Of a stretch of 64,000 nucleotides of DNA, positions 17,309-25,363 are shown piece after piece (position 1 is the first letter of the stretch; each line of letters begins with the position of its first letter). The stretch is from contig JAOSJQ010000001.1 of assembly GCA_027494035.1 (NCBI GenBank), positions 3,286,001-3,350,000 on the forward strand, given 5' to 3'. The notes below the pieces were generated by a model that saw only the letters and a list, made by a program, of their open reading frames with translations, was not told the origin of the DNA and searched no databases. Source of the DNA: UTCFX2 sp002050125. GTDB taxonomy: Bacteria; Chloroflexota; Anaerolineae; Anaerolineales; UBA4823. The translations under genes and the position numbers were made by a program.

Positions 17309-18291
17309 TACAAGCGCAAACAAAACCTGGTGTCAGCACAACCAGCTCAATAATCTGGAACCTCATCATCCGGTATCGCACAGTCTTGATTTTAATTTTG
17401 TTAATTATCGTGTTTACCTTACTAAAACCGGTATTTATCCGCCCCTTGAACCTGCTTTCAATTCTGAAAAATATGAGCTATGTGCTTATCGCCGGATTGG
17501 GGATGACGTTCATCATTACACTCGGAGGGCTGGATCTTTCCGTGGGCTCAATTGCGGCGGTTGTAGGCGTCGGCTTCGCAATGCTGGTAAGAGGCGAATT
17601 TATGCATGCGCTCCCGGCGCTCCTCATCGTACTGATCGCGGCGCTGCTGCTCGGCTTCTTCAACGGCGTTGTCTCTGTCAAGGGTAAGATTGAGCCATTC
17701 CTGGTGACGTTGGCTACAATGTTCATGTACCGAGGGCTTGCGCTCACGCTTACGGCGGGCAAGCCCGTTCCAATTGTCATCGAGAAATTTGTCAAGATGT
17801 TTGGCAATGGAACACTATTCAACCTCATCCCTACCCCGGTCGTTATTTCGATGGTTGTGTTACTGGTGTCCTGGTTCCTTTTCACCCAAACCAAGTTCGG
17901 ATTCTATGTGCGCAGCATTGGCGGCAATCCTGAAGCGGCGCGGGTCGCCGGCATCGATATTAGCAGCGTTAAGATCGCGGCATATACGATGAACGGCGGG
18001 TATGCCTTTATATCGGGTTTGATCCTCGCCGCGCTGATGAACTCCGGGCTGCCAGATGTGGGGTCCACCCTAGCGCTGGACTGTATCGCAGGCGTTATTC
18101 TGGGTGGAACCGCGATTTCCGGAGGCGTCGGTTCGATATGGGGAACGCTGGGCGGCTGCTTGATTATGGCAACCCTAAACAACGGTATGTCGTTGTTGGG
18201 CGCCCAGTATCACGTGCAAATCCTGGTCAAAGGGCTGGTCATCATCCTTGCGGTGTTGATGGACAACGGGTTGAAGTCCAGACAAAGATGA
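17305..18291 (+). CDS. Sugar ABC transporter permease (RbsC type)
   Basis: A 328-residue integral membrane protein with about eight to ten hydrophobic segments. The segment GLGMTFIITLGGLDLSVGSIAAV (in two parts: GLGMTFIITLGG and LDLSVGSI) and the loop AARVAGIDISSVKIAAYTM, which contacts the ATPase, are diagnostic of the BPD_transp_2 ribose/xylose permease family. The later GGTAISGGVGSIWGT is also typical. It starts with GTG inside the end of the ATPase gene and is followed by a 138-base gap before the binding-protein gene. It forms the membrane channel as a homodimer. Confidence 0.93.
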   Translation: MIQAQTKPGVSTTSSIIWNLIIRYRTVLILILLIIVFTLLKPVFIRPLNLLSILKNMSYVLIAGLGMTFIITLGGLDLSVGSIAAVVGVGFAMLVRGEFMHALPALLIVLIAALLLGFFNGVVSVKGKIEPFLVTLATMFMYRGLALTLTAGKPVPIVIEKFVKMFGNGTLFNLIPTPVVISMVVLLVSWFLFTQTKFGFYVRSIGGNPEAARVAGIDISSVKIAAYTMNGGYAFISGLILAALMNSGLPDVGSTLALDCIAGVILGGTAISGGVGSIWGTLGGCLIMATLNNGMSLLGAQYHVQILVKGLVIILAVLMDNGLKSRQR

Positions 18292-18429
18292 CCATGTCTC
18301 CTGGACGAAGTGTTAAACACCGATGGAAGAAACAGAGAAAGGAGGAGTATGCCCTAACCTTTTCGTTAATAAATCAAGGAACTTTGGCTATTGGAAACCA
18401 AACCTAAGAAGTTATGTGGAGGTAAGAAA

Positions 18430-20580
18430 ATGAAATCACTGTTTCGGTTTGCATCGCTCTTGCTGGTTCTGGCGCTAATCCTCCCGGCTTGCGCCCCAGC
18501 AACCCCGGTTGCACAACCCCCAACTGCTCCGCCAGCCGCAGCTACCGAAGCGCCTGCCGCGCCCGAAGCGCCCGCCGCGACGGAAGCTCCAGCCCTGGCA
18601 GCCTGCCCGCCCTACAAAGCAGGTTACGTGGAATTTCAGACGAATCAGTTCTATGATGCGATATCCGCCGGTCTTAAGGAAGGCGTGGATGCATCAGGCG
18701 GCGAACTGTTGATCATCAACTCCGCTGGCGATTTGAAAAAAGAGCTGGCTGCGGTTGAAAACTTCCTTGCCCAGGATATTGATGTGCTGTTGATCAGCAT
18801 GACCGATCCGGTTGGCAGCATGGAGGCGGTCCGTAAAGCCAACGAAGCAGGGGTTCCTGTTATCGTGGTGGCGCTTGGACCCGATCCAGCCGAAGAAGCT
18901 GACATTGTCACTTTCATTCGGTCTAATGACTACAAAGGCGCATCTGAAGTAGCCGAATACATCCTCGAACAGATCGGTCACAAAGGCGATGTCGTTTTAT
19001 CGGACGGCCCCCAGGTCTCGGTTGTAATAGAGCGAATGAACGCTTTCAAAGATGTCATCGCCAAATACCCGGATGTGAATATAGCCGGCCATGCAATGAG
19101 AGAAGAAGTGACCATCCCCGCAAATGCAGCGATGATCGAAAACCTGCTAACCGCCGCGCCCGACGCAGTGGCTGTTTTCAACTATGCGGGTTATGGAATT
19201 CCTGCGGCTGCAACGGTTCTGCCTAACCTGGGCAGAGAGGATGTTTATGTCGGCGCCTTCGATGGTATCCAAGAGGAAATCGAGCTTCTGGCAAGCGGAG
19301 CTGTGAAAGGCGCAACCGTCCAGCAGCAGCCTTACGAATTCGGAAAGGCAGCCGTGGACGCCTGGCTGAAATATTGTGTTGACCCTAAACGGACCGATAT
19401 TCCGCCGCTCACCGAAGTCCCAACCGTGCTGATCACCAATGCAAATGCAAAAGAATTCCTGGAAGAGCCGGAGCTTGAAGAACCCGCTGCGCCGGAAACC
19501 CCAGCGGCGTTCGAGGGGAACCCCAATGCGCCCGATTTCACAGTCGTGGGCAACCCGAATGACGTATTCGACCTGAACGGTTGGTACGCGGATGTTGACG
19601 TTGAGGCGAATGTCACGATTAGATCGCCCGGCGCGGTAAAGGTCCCGGATGTTTTTACCACCGAAATGCCCAAAGCCAACGAGAAATACACAATCGGCTT
19701 CTCGGTGTACTACACAGTGGACGAAGTGGGCGCCATGATTCTGGAAACTATGAAAGCCGCCGCAGCGGAGGCCGGAGTTGAACTGCTGGTCAATGACGCG
19801 AACTACGACCAGAATGCTCAAAATCAGGCAATTGAGCAATGGATCCTGCAAGGAGTGGACGGCGTTATCCTCGCTCCCTGCGACTTCACCGGCGTGAAGA
19901 CCTCTCTCGATGCGCTTGAGAAGGCTAACATCCCGGTGGTTACACTCAACGCGCCGCTTGCAGGGAACACTGATGCTGTCGTCATTTCGGACACGGTCGA
20001 ACAAGGCCAAATCGCCGGCGAACTGCTCGAACAAGCCATGTTGGCAAGCGGAAAACCTATGAAGGGTCCAGTCGTCTATCAGACGCTGCCTTTCGTACAC
20101 CCCAACGCCGCCACCCGCGCCAAGGGCTTCAAGGATGTCTTCGCAAAATATCCGGACATTGAAATCATCGAGCTTACCGGCATTTCGCCCGAAGAACATT
20201 TCAATGCGTTCGATGGAGCTATCAAGGCGCACCCAGATATGATTGGCGCGTGGGGTCTGTACTCCTCAGCCACGATCGGAATGCTGAACGCCAAGAAAGC
20301 CAATGGAATGGACGACCTCCTGCTGTCTTCCGTTGACAACGACAAGCCGATCCTAGCTGCCATCTACAATGGCGAGATCGTTGGCACCGCTACCTACTCT
20401 TCCATCGCACCCGCGCGCTGGTCTATGACTGCGATCGTTAACCTGCTCAACGGCGCGCCGATCCCAGGCGTTTTCTTCTATGAAAACATGTCTGTCACAA
20501 AAGAGAATGTGGAAGCAGCCTTTGAGCATTACTATCCTGGCAAGACGCTGCAGGAGTATATGGCTGGTCAGACGCAATAG
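18430..20580 (+). CDS. Double-length sugar-binding lipoprotein with two tandem Peripla_BP_4 domains
   Basis: A 716-residue secreted lipoprotein. The N-terminus is a signal peptide with lipobox LPAC (cysteine about residue 21), then an Ala/Pro-rich linker. A first RbsB-like type I binding domain spans about 50-345 (YKAGYVEFQTNQFYDAI, DVLLISMTDPVGS, VIVVALGPDP). An acidic Pro-rich linker (EEPELEEPAAPETPA) follows. A second RbsB-like domain spans about 415-710 (YTIGFSVYYTVDEVGAM, GVDGVILAPCDFTG, IPVVTLNAP). Binding proteins of this family normally have one domain of about 300 residues. The ATG has GGAGGT seven bases upstream. It belongs to the importer just upstream; two domains might bind two sugars or raise local affinity. 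An AAGGAGG site followed by ATG CCC TAA lies at 18339-18357 in the gap. Confidence 0.9.
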   Translation: MKSLFRFASLLLVLALILPACAPATPVAQPPTAPPAAATEAPAAPEAPAATEAPALAACPPYKAGYVEFQTNQFYDAISAGLKEGVDASGGELLIINSAGDLKKELAAVENFLAQDIDVLLISMTDPVGSMEAVRKANEAGVPVIVVALGPDPAEEADIVTFIRSNDYKGASEVAEYILEQIGHKGDVVLSDGPQVSVVIERMNAFKDVIAKYPDVNIAGHAMREEVTIPANAAMIENLLTAAPDAVAVFNYAGYGIPAAATVLPNLGREDVYVGAFDGIQEEIELLASGAVKGATVQQQPYEFGKAAVDAWLKYCVDPKRTDIPPLTEVPTVLITNANAKEFLEEPELEEPAAPETPAAFEGNPNAPDFTVVGNPNDVFDLNGWYADVDVEANVTIRSPGAVKVPDVFTTEMPKANEKYTIGFSVYYTVDEVGAMILETMKAAAAEAGVELLVNDANYDQNAQNQAIEQWILQGVDGVILAPCDFTGVKTSLDALEKANIPVVTLNAPLAGNTDAVVISDTVEQGQIAGELLEQAMLASGKPMKGPVVYQTLPFVHPNAATRAKGFKDVFAKYPDIEIIELTGISPEEHFNAFDGAIKAHPDMIGAWGLYSSATIGMLNAKKANGMDDLLLSSVDNDKPILAAIYNGEIVGTATYSSIAPARWSMTAIVNLLNGAPIPGVFFYENMSVTKENVEAAFEHYYPGKTLQEYMAGQTQ

Positions 20581-20591
20581 CCTTTGAGTTT

Positions 20592-20626
20592 CGTCCATCG
20601 CTCGTTTTTCTTGCGAGCAGTGGACG
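20592..20626 (+). repeat. Hairpin between binding-protein and kinase genes, first of two
   Basis: CGTCCA and GCTCG pair with CGAGC and TGGACG, interrupted by a small 2-by-2 internal loop, around a T-rich loop. It follows the binding-protein stop by 11 bases. No poly-U follows, so it may protect the upstream message from decay rather than end it. Confidence 0.5.
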
Positions 20627-20660
20627 GATCACCTGATCCTGGTAGAAATTACTGAAAAAG

Positions 20661-20690
20661 GGCGGATGGCGGACCTCCGCCGTCCGCCCC
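20661..20690 (+). repeat. GC-rich hairpin between binding-protein and kinase genes, second of two
   Basis: GGGCGGATGGCGGA pairs with TCCGCCGTCCGCCC over 14 positions with one G-U pair and a two-base gap, followed by CCCTTG rather than a U run. Together with the preceding hairpin it would stall 3' exonucleases and allow higher expression of the lipoprotein than of the kinase. Confidence 0.55.
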
Positions 20691-20752
20691 CTTGTGATAG
20701 CTGCAAACGCAACCTCGATAGAGAGTGAAATAATAATCTTCGGAGGCGCTCG

Positions 20753-22303
20753 ATGGAATATCTCTTAGGCATCGATGTCGGTTCAACCAGCATGAAAGCC
20801 CTGGTGTACGATTTCGAGGGCAATGTTGTTTCAACCGGGAGTCACCCCACCGAATCCGTCGCCAATGATCCCAACCATTCCAACTGGCAGGTGTTCCTGC
20901 CCGACCACATCTGGGATGGCATTTCTTCAGCCATTCGCCAAGCCGTTGGAAAGCTCCCACCGGGTGACCGGATCAAAGCCGCAGCGGTGACGGGGCTTGG
21001 CGCGGACGCAGTGCCGTTGGACAGCCAAGGCGAGCCAGTCTACCCGTTTATCAACTGGTTATGCACGCGCACTACTCCGCAATTCGAATGGTGGCTGGAG
21101 CACATTGGGCTGGAAAAGACCTTTCAGGTATCCGGCTGGCAGCCATTTGTATGGAACACCGTTTTCCGCTTCATGTGGTTGAAAGAAAATGAGCCGGAGA
21201 TCGCCCGCCGGGTGAGCAAATGGTTAATCATCGAAGATTACGTCAATTACAAGCTGACCGGCAAATATTCCACGGATTATACGGATGCTTCCCCAACTCT
21301 GCTGCTCGATCAGCGCTCTTTGACCTGGTCCGATGAACTGTTGAAAATCGCTGGGCTGGAGAAGGACCTTTTCCCCACTCCCCAATGGAGCGGGAGTTTC
21401 ATCGGTGAAGTGACACCTCTTGCCGCAGAAAAAACCGGGCTTCTCCCTGGCATCCCAATTTTTCAGGGCGGGCATGATTACCTGATCGGCGCCCTGGCTG
21501 CAGGCGCCATCCAGCCCGGGGTCATTTTGGACGTTACCGGCACCTGGGAGTTAGTCATCACCCCCACGGTTACACCCCACTGGACGGAGGAGATCCGTAA
21601 CCTAGGGCTGACAGTGGAAGCCCACGCCGTCCCGGATACCTACTGCATCTGGGGTGGCGGCACGGCTGCCAATATGTTGGAATGGTACAAAGACCAATAC
21701 GGCACCGTAGCTCAGCAGCGAGCGGAGGCGGGACAGGGCAATATCTGGTCGAACCTCATGCAGGAAGCGCAGAACTCACCCGCCGGCGCTAATGGCATTT
21801 TCTTCCTGCCCCACTTTAACGGCACTGCATGTCCTGAACTGAATCCGCGTTCGTTAGGGGCTTTCTTGGGTCTCAACGACACAACCACCCGAGCAGATAT
21901 GCTGCGCGCCGTCATCGAGGGGCTGGATTACGCCTTCGTTGATATGTTACGCGCACTGGAACTTGGCTCAGGACGCAAAGCTGACAGGATCACCGCCATC
22001 GGCGGGGCGGTCCGGAATGAGTTTTGGATGCAAAATAAAGCGGACGTTTCCGGCTGCGTGGTCGATGCGCCTGAACTGGAGGAAGCTACGGCTCTGGGAG
22101 CGGCAATGTTAGCCGGGACAGGCGTCGGCGTGTACCAGGATTTGCAGGAGGCTGTCCAGCGGGTCTACCGCTCCGGTCGGCAATACGAACCGGACGCGAA
22201 AAACGTGCAGTTGTACGCTGAACTGTTCGAGATATTTCGTGAAATATATCCTGCACTTAAAAATGTGAATACTCGGATCTACAACCGATTCCGTGTTGGA
22301 TGA
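20753..22303 (+). CDS. FGGY-family carbohydrate kinase
   Basis: A 516-residue sugar kinase with the actin-like ATPase fold. The N-terminal phosphate-binding GIDVGSTSMKALVYD (about residue 6), the central GHDYLIGALAAGAIQPGVILDVTGTWE and the C-terminal ADRITAIGGAVRNEFWMQNKADVSG are the family signature regions. GHD contains the catalytic aspartate. FGGY kinases phosphorylate ketoses such as xylulose, L-xylulose, ribulose or fuculose at the terminal hydroxyl. With UlaE- and UlaF-like epimerases in the operon, an L-xylulose or L-ribulose kinase role fits best. The start follows TCGGAGG by 7 bases. Substrate assignment is inference. Confidence 0.9.
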   Translation: MEYLLGIDVGSTSMKALVYDFEGNVVSTGSHPTESVANDPNHSNWQVFLPDHIWDGISSAIRQAVGKLPPGDRIKAAAVTGLGADAVPLDSQGEPVYPFINWLCTRTTPQFEWWLEHIGLEKTFQVSGWQPFVWNTVFRFMWLKENEPEIARRVSKWLIIEDYVNYKLTGKYSTDYTDASPTLLLDQRSLTWSDELLKIAGLEKDLFPTPQWSGSFIGEVTPLAAEKTGLLPGIPIFQGGHDYLIGALAAGAIQPGVILDVTGTWELVITPTVTPHWTEEIRNLGLTVEAHAVPDTYCIWGGGTAANMLEWYKDQYGTVAQQRAEAGQGNIWSNLMQEAQNSPAGANGIFFLPHFNGTACPELNPRSLGAFLGLNDTTTRADMLRAVIEGLDYAFVDMLRALELGSGRKADRITAIGGAVRNEFWMQNKADVSGCVVDAPELEEATALGAAMLAGTGVGVYQDLQEAVQRVYRSGRQYEPDAKNVQLYAELFEIFREIYPALKNVNTRIYNRFRVG

Positions 22304-22355
22304 TCTGTCAAACAAATATTACAAGATCAAATACTCATTAATTGGAGGGCGATCT

Positions 22356-23300
22356 ATGCAAACTAATCAGCTTGGCAGTTCAAATATGAACATTACCCGC
22401 CTGGGAATTGGCACCTGGGCAATCGGAGGTTTGGGCTACCAGTATTCCTGGGGACCTCAGGATGACCGCGATTCGGTCGAAGCCATCCAACGAGCGCTGG
22501 ATTTCGGGATCAATTGGATCGACACCGCCTCCGGATATGGAAAGGGGCATTCTGAAGAAATTGTTGCCCAGGCATTGAAGGGATGGTCGGGAAGCAAACC
22601 CTACGTTTTCACCAAGTGTGGACTTATCTGGGATGAGGCGGGAAATATCTCCCCAAACCTCACCGCCCAATCGATCCGGCAACAATCTGAAGACAGCCTG
22701 CGCCGGCTCCAGGTCGAAGCCATTGATCTGATGCAGATCCACTGGCCGACGGACAAAATGACGGATATCGATGAAGCCTGGGGCGCCCTCGCCCGCCTTC
22801 AGCAAGAAGGGAAGATCCGCTGGCTCGGGGTTTCGAATTTCGATGTCGGGCAGATGCAAAGGGCGCAGGCGATTGCCCCTATCACCTCTCTCCAGCCGCC
22901 TTATTCATTGATCCGCCGCGAAATCGAGGCGAAGATTCTGCCTTTTTGCCAACTAGAGAAAATTGGGGTGATCGTCTATTCCCCTATGTATTGCGGCTTG
23001 CTCAGCGGAGCGATGACTCGCGAGCGCGTGCAGAACCTGCCCGACAGCGACTGGCGCAAGCAGGATGTTGACTTCGTTGAACCCAACCTCTCCAAGAACC
23101 TCGATCTGGTCGAACGGCTCAAGGAGGTTGGCGCAAAGTATGGTCGGTCAGCCGGTGAAGCGGCGATCGCCTGGACATTGAAGCACCCTGCAGTAACCGG
23201 CGCGATTGTGGGCGTGCGCAACGCCCGACAAGCAGAACAGATCATGTCTGCCGGCGACCTCCAACTCACAAAAGAAGATGTATCAATCATTGACGGTTGA
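22356..23300 (+). CDS. Aldo/keto reductase
   Basis: A 314-residue AKR. It shows the catalytic tetrad in order: aspartate in NWIDTASGYG, tyrosine in SGYGKGHSE, lysine in VFTKCG and histidine in MQIHWP, followed by WLGVSNFDV and the C-terminal TGAIVGVRNARQ for NADPH phosphate recognition. Relatives act on aldoses, polyols or aldehydes. The ATG at 22356 has GGAGGG seven bases upstream; a longer upstream frame overlaps the kinase and is unlikely. It is the last gene of the plus arm and is followed by a strong terminator. Likely a sugar 1-dehydrogenase or an aldehyde reductase in the same pathway. Confidence 0.9.
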   Translation: MQTNQLGSSNMNITRLGIGTWAIGGLGYQYSWGPQDDRDSVEAIQRALDFGINWIDTASGYGKGHSEEIVAQALKGWSGSKPYVFTKCGLIWDEAGNISPNLTAQSIRQQSEDSLRRLQVEAIDLMQIHWPTDKMTDIDEAWGALARLQQEGKIRWLGVSNFDVGQMQRAQAIAPITSLQPPYSLIRREIEAKILPFCQLEKIGVIVYSPMYCGLLSGAMTRERVQNLPDSDWRKQDVDFVEPNLSKNLDLVERLKEVGAKYGRSAGEAAIAWTLKHPAVTGAIVGVRNARQAEQIMSAGDLQLTKEDVSIIDG

Positions 23301-23354
23301 ACCTGATTGACTTGTCCGGCTTCTGCCAACCATCCAATTAGGCGCAGCCAATAA

Positions 23355-23388
23355 TTTAAAAAGATGCCGACTTTGGCATCTTTTTAAA
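23355..23388. terminator. Bidirectional intrinsic terminator
   Basis: A perfect 14-base inverted repeat, TTTAAAAAGATGCC and GGCATCTTTTTAAA, surrounds a six-base loop, with U-rich tails in both directions. It lies between the convergent aldo/keto reductase and polyprenyl synthase genes and closes both operons. Confidence 0.9.
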
Positions 23389-23414
23389 TGGCAATCACGG
23401 TTTTCTGTTTCTGC

Positions 23415-24395
23415 TTAAAAATCTCTTTCAACAATATAGCGCGCCAGGTCATCCAGCGCCTGCCTGTGTGGATTGTCTGGAAACGAATCAAAGCACTGGC
23501 GCCCTTGGGAAATGTATGCTTGCGCCACCTCTAAGGACCGCTGAATCCCCCCGCTTTGCCTAATCGCGCCAACCAACCGGGAAATTTGGGTTTCACTCAA
23601 ATAATTTTCCGAAAGCAATTGATTCAAATCTGGATTATCCGGATTTGCCTCCAGATAGAACAACGCTGGTAAAGTAATCAATCCCTGGCGCAGATCGCTG
23701 GCAACCGGTTTTCCCACGTTCGCCTGGTCGCCTGTAAAGTCCAAAATGTCATCTACGATCTGAAATGCCATGCCGATCGCATAACCAAAACAACGCATCT
23801 TCTCAACAACCTCTTCGCTCACCGGGCTTAGAAGCGCCGCAGCAGTGGTTGCCAACTCAAACAATGAGGCTGTTTTTGCATAGATGCGCTGGTCGTAATT
23901 CTCCCGACTGGCAACCCGGCGGCTCAAAAAAAGCTGCGTAAGTTCTCCGTTGACAATGATTGCTAATGTCTCCGCGAACAACCTCATTAATGTTACCGAG
24001 TCTGTTTCGGCTGCCAGTTTTGCCGCCCTGGCGAAGACGAAGTCGCCTGTCAAGACGGTTGCCGCGGGCGACCATTGAGAGTTGATCGTGGCAATTCCAC
24101 GCCGCAGAATAGCCCCATCGATCAAATCGTCATGAACCAGCGTGGCGGTGTGCAGCATCTCTATTGCTGCAGCTAACTTCACCAACCTCTCCGGGTCGGC
24201 GTTGAGCATCCTGCCTGACAACAACGCCACAATGGGTCGAATCCGCTTGCCCCCCGAGGAAAGCAAGTGATTTAACACCGATTCCAGGTCCGGATGCCGG
24301 TCCTCTGCCTGCGAGCGCATCAATAACTCTACGCTCTGCATTTCTTCTTGGACGAGGGACATAAAGTCACTCGATTTAACAACGCTTTTCACCAA
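23415..24395 (-). CDS. Polyprenyl diphosphate synthase
   Basis: A 326-residue trans-isoprenyl diphosphate synthase. GGKRIRP (about residue 49), the first aspartate-rich motif DDLID (HDDLIDGAILRRG, about residue 89) and the second VDDILDF (about 216) that bind magnesium and the diphosphate are all present. It elongates farnesyl or geranylgeranyl diphosphate to the side chain of menaquinone or ubiquinone, or to lipid carriers. The length matches octaprenyl/heptaprenyl types. The start overlaps the TatD stop (CAT TGG TGA), so TTG at 24395 or GTG at 24392 begins the protein and the pair is translationally coupled. Chain length cannot be told by eye. Confidence 0.92.
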   Translation of the reverse strand: MVKSVVKSSDFMSLVQEEMQSVELLMRSQAEDRHPDLESVLNHLLSSGGKRIRPIVALLSGRMLNADPERLVKLAAAIEMLHTATLVHDDLIDGAILRRGIATINSQWSPAATVLTGDFVFARAAKLAAETDSVTLMRLFAETLAIIVNGELTQLFLSRRVASRENYDQRIYAKTASLFELATTAAALLSPVSEEVVEKMRCFGYAIGMAFQIVDDILDFTGDQANVGKPVASDLRQGLITLPALFYLEANPDNPDLNQLLSENYLSETQISRLVGAIRQSGGIQRSLEVAQAYISQGRQCFDSFPDNPHRQALDDLARYIVERDF

Positions 24396-25201
24396 TGAAA
24401 CACCTTCTGTGCATTTCGCGCAATTTCTACAGACACCGAATCGGCTTCATCCTGGCGAAGCCGAGTAATTTCTTCTACAACATAGCGCACAAAAGCCGGC
24501 TCGTTCCGCTTTCCACGAAACGGATGCGGCGTCAAGAATGGGGCATCCGTTTCAGTCAGCAACGCTTGAATTGGCATATTTTTTACGACTTCCCGAAGCC
24601 AGCCAGAATTCTTGAATGTCACCGGACCAGTAATACCAATTTTAAAGTTGAGATCATAAGCCTCTCGTGCCGTCTCGAGATCGCCGCTATAAGAGTGTAA
24701 CACACCTGGTCGAGCGGCTAACAGCGAATTTTTTTCTACCAGACCCGAAATCCATTCTCGGATGATCGTCACAGTATCGCAAAGCGCTGGAGAAGTAACC
24801 AGGTCGCGGTCTCGCACATGAATTACAACCGGAAGCTCACACTCCATTGCCAGTTCAAGCTGTTTGGTAAAAACATGCTTTTGTACATCTCTAGGAGCGC
24901 TTTCCCAATAATAATCCAGACCAATTTCACCGATCGCCACGACTTTCGGCTGCTTTGCTAGGATTCTGAGGTCATCCAGGCTTTCATCCGTCCAGGATAA
25001 CGCGTCGTTTGGATGTACACCCACCGCGGCAAAGAGATTCTCATAACGCCGGGCTAAATCTACCGCCATGCCGCTCGTTTGCAGATCGATCCCAGGGATC
25101 AGTATTCGGTCTACTCCTTCTTCAGTCGCTCGCCGTAGGACAGCTTCACGATCTGCATCAAAGCGTTCAAAATATAAATGGCAATGGGTGTCGGTATACA
25201 A
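24389..25201 (-). CDS. TatD-family hydrolase (putative deoxyribonuclease)
   Basis: A TIM-barrel metal-dependent hydrolase of about 270 residues. DTHCHL at the N-terminus, IPGIDL, AAVGVHPNDA, AIGEIGLDYYW, PVVIHVRD, GVLHSYSGD and LLTETDAPFLTP follow the family in order, with metal-binding His, Glu and Asp residues. I placed the start at the TTG at 25201, six codons before HCH. An ATG at 25285 would add 28 residues unlike the family and would lie upstream of a TATAAT box on this strand at about 25243-25248. A CTG at 25207 is also possible. TatD enzymes are 3'-exonucleases in DNA repair or quality control. It leads a two-gene unit with the polyprenyl synthase. Confidence 0.88.
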   Translation of the reverse strand: MYTDTHCHLYFERFDADREAVLRRATEEGVDRILIPGIDLQTSGMAVDLARRYENLFAAVGVHPNDALSWTDESLDDLRILAKQPKVVAIGEIGLDYYWESAPRDVQKHVFTKQLELAMECELPVVIHVRDRDLVTSPALCDTVTIIREWISGLVEKNSLLAARPGVLHSYSGDLETAREAYDLNFKIGITGPVTFKNSGWLREVVKNMPIQALLTETDAPFLTPHPFRGKRNEPAFVRYVVEEITRLRQDEADSVSVEIARNAQKVFHW

Positions 25202-25363
25202 AAACAGAACAGACCTCGTCTGAATATGTGAGAAACGGTACAAGCTTATTATATCAAGGTAAGGATGTCCCTGGTAGAGGAGCAAGAATTTTAAGAGTAA
25301 TCAGCCAATATTTCACCAATCTTCGATATAATCTTTATTCGACTCAAATTACGCAGATACCTG

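Noticed and set aside
19147..20232. Open frame of 361 codons on the minus strand
   Set aside because: It lies opposite the binding-protein gene, has low-complexity His/Arg/Gly-rich composition and no family features.
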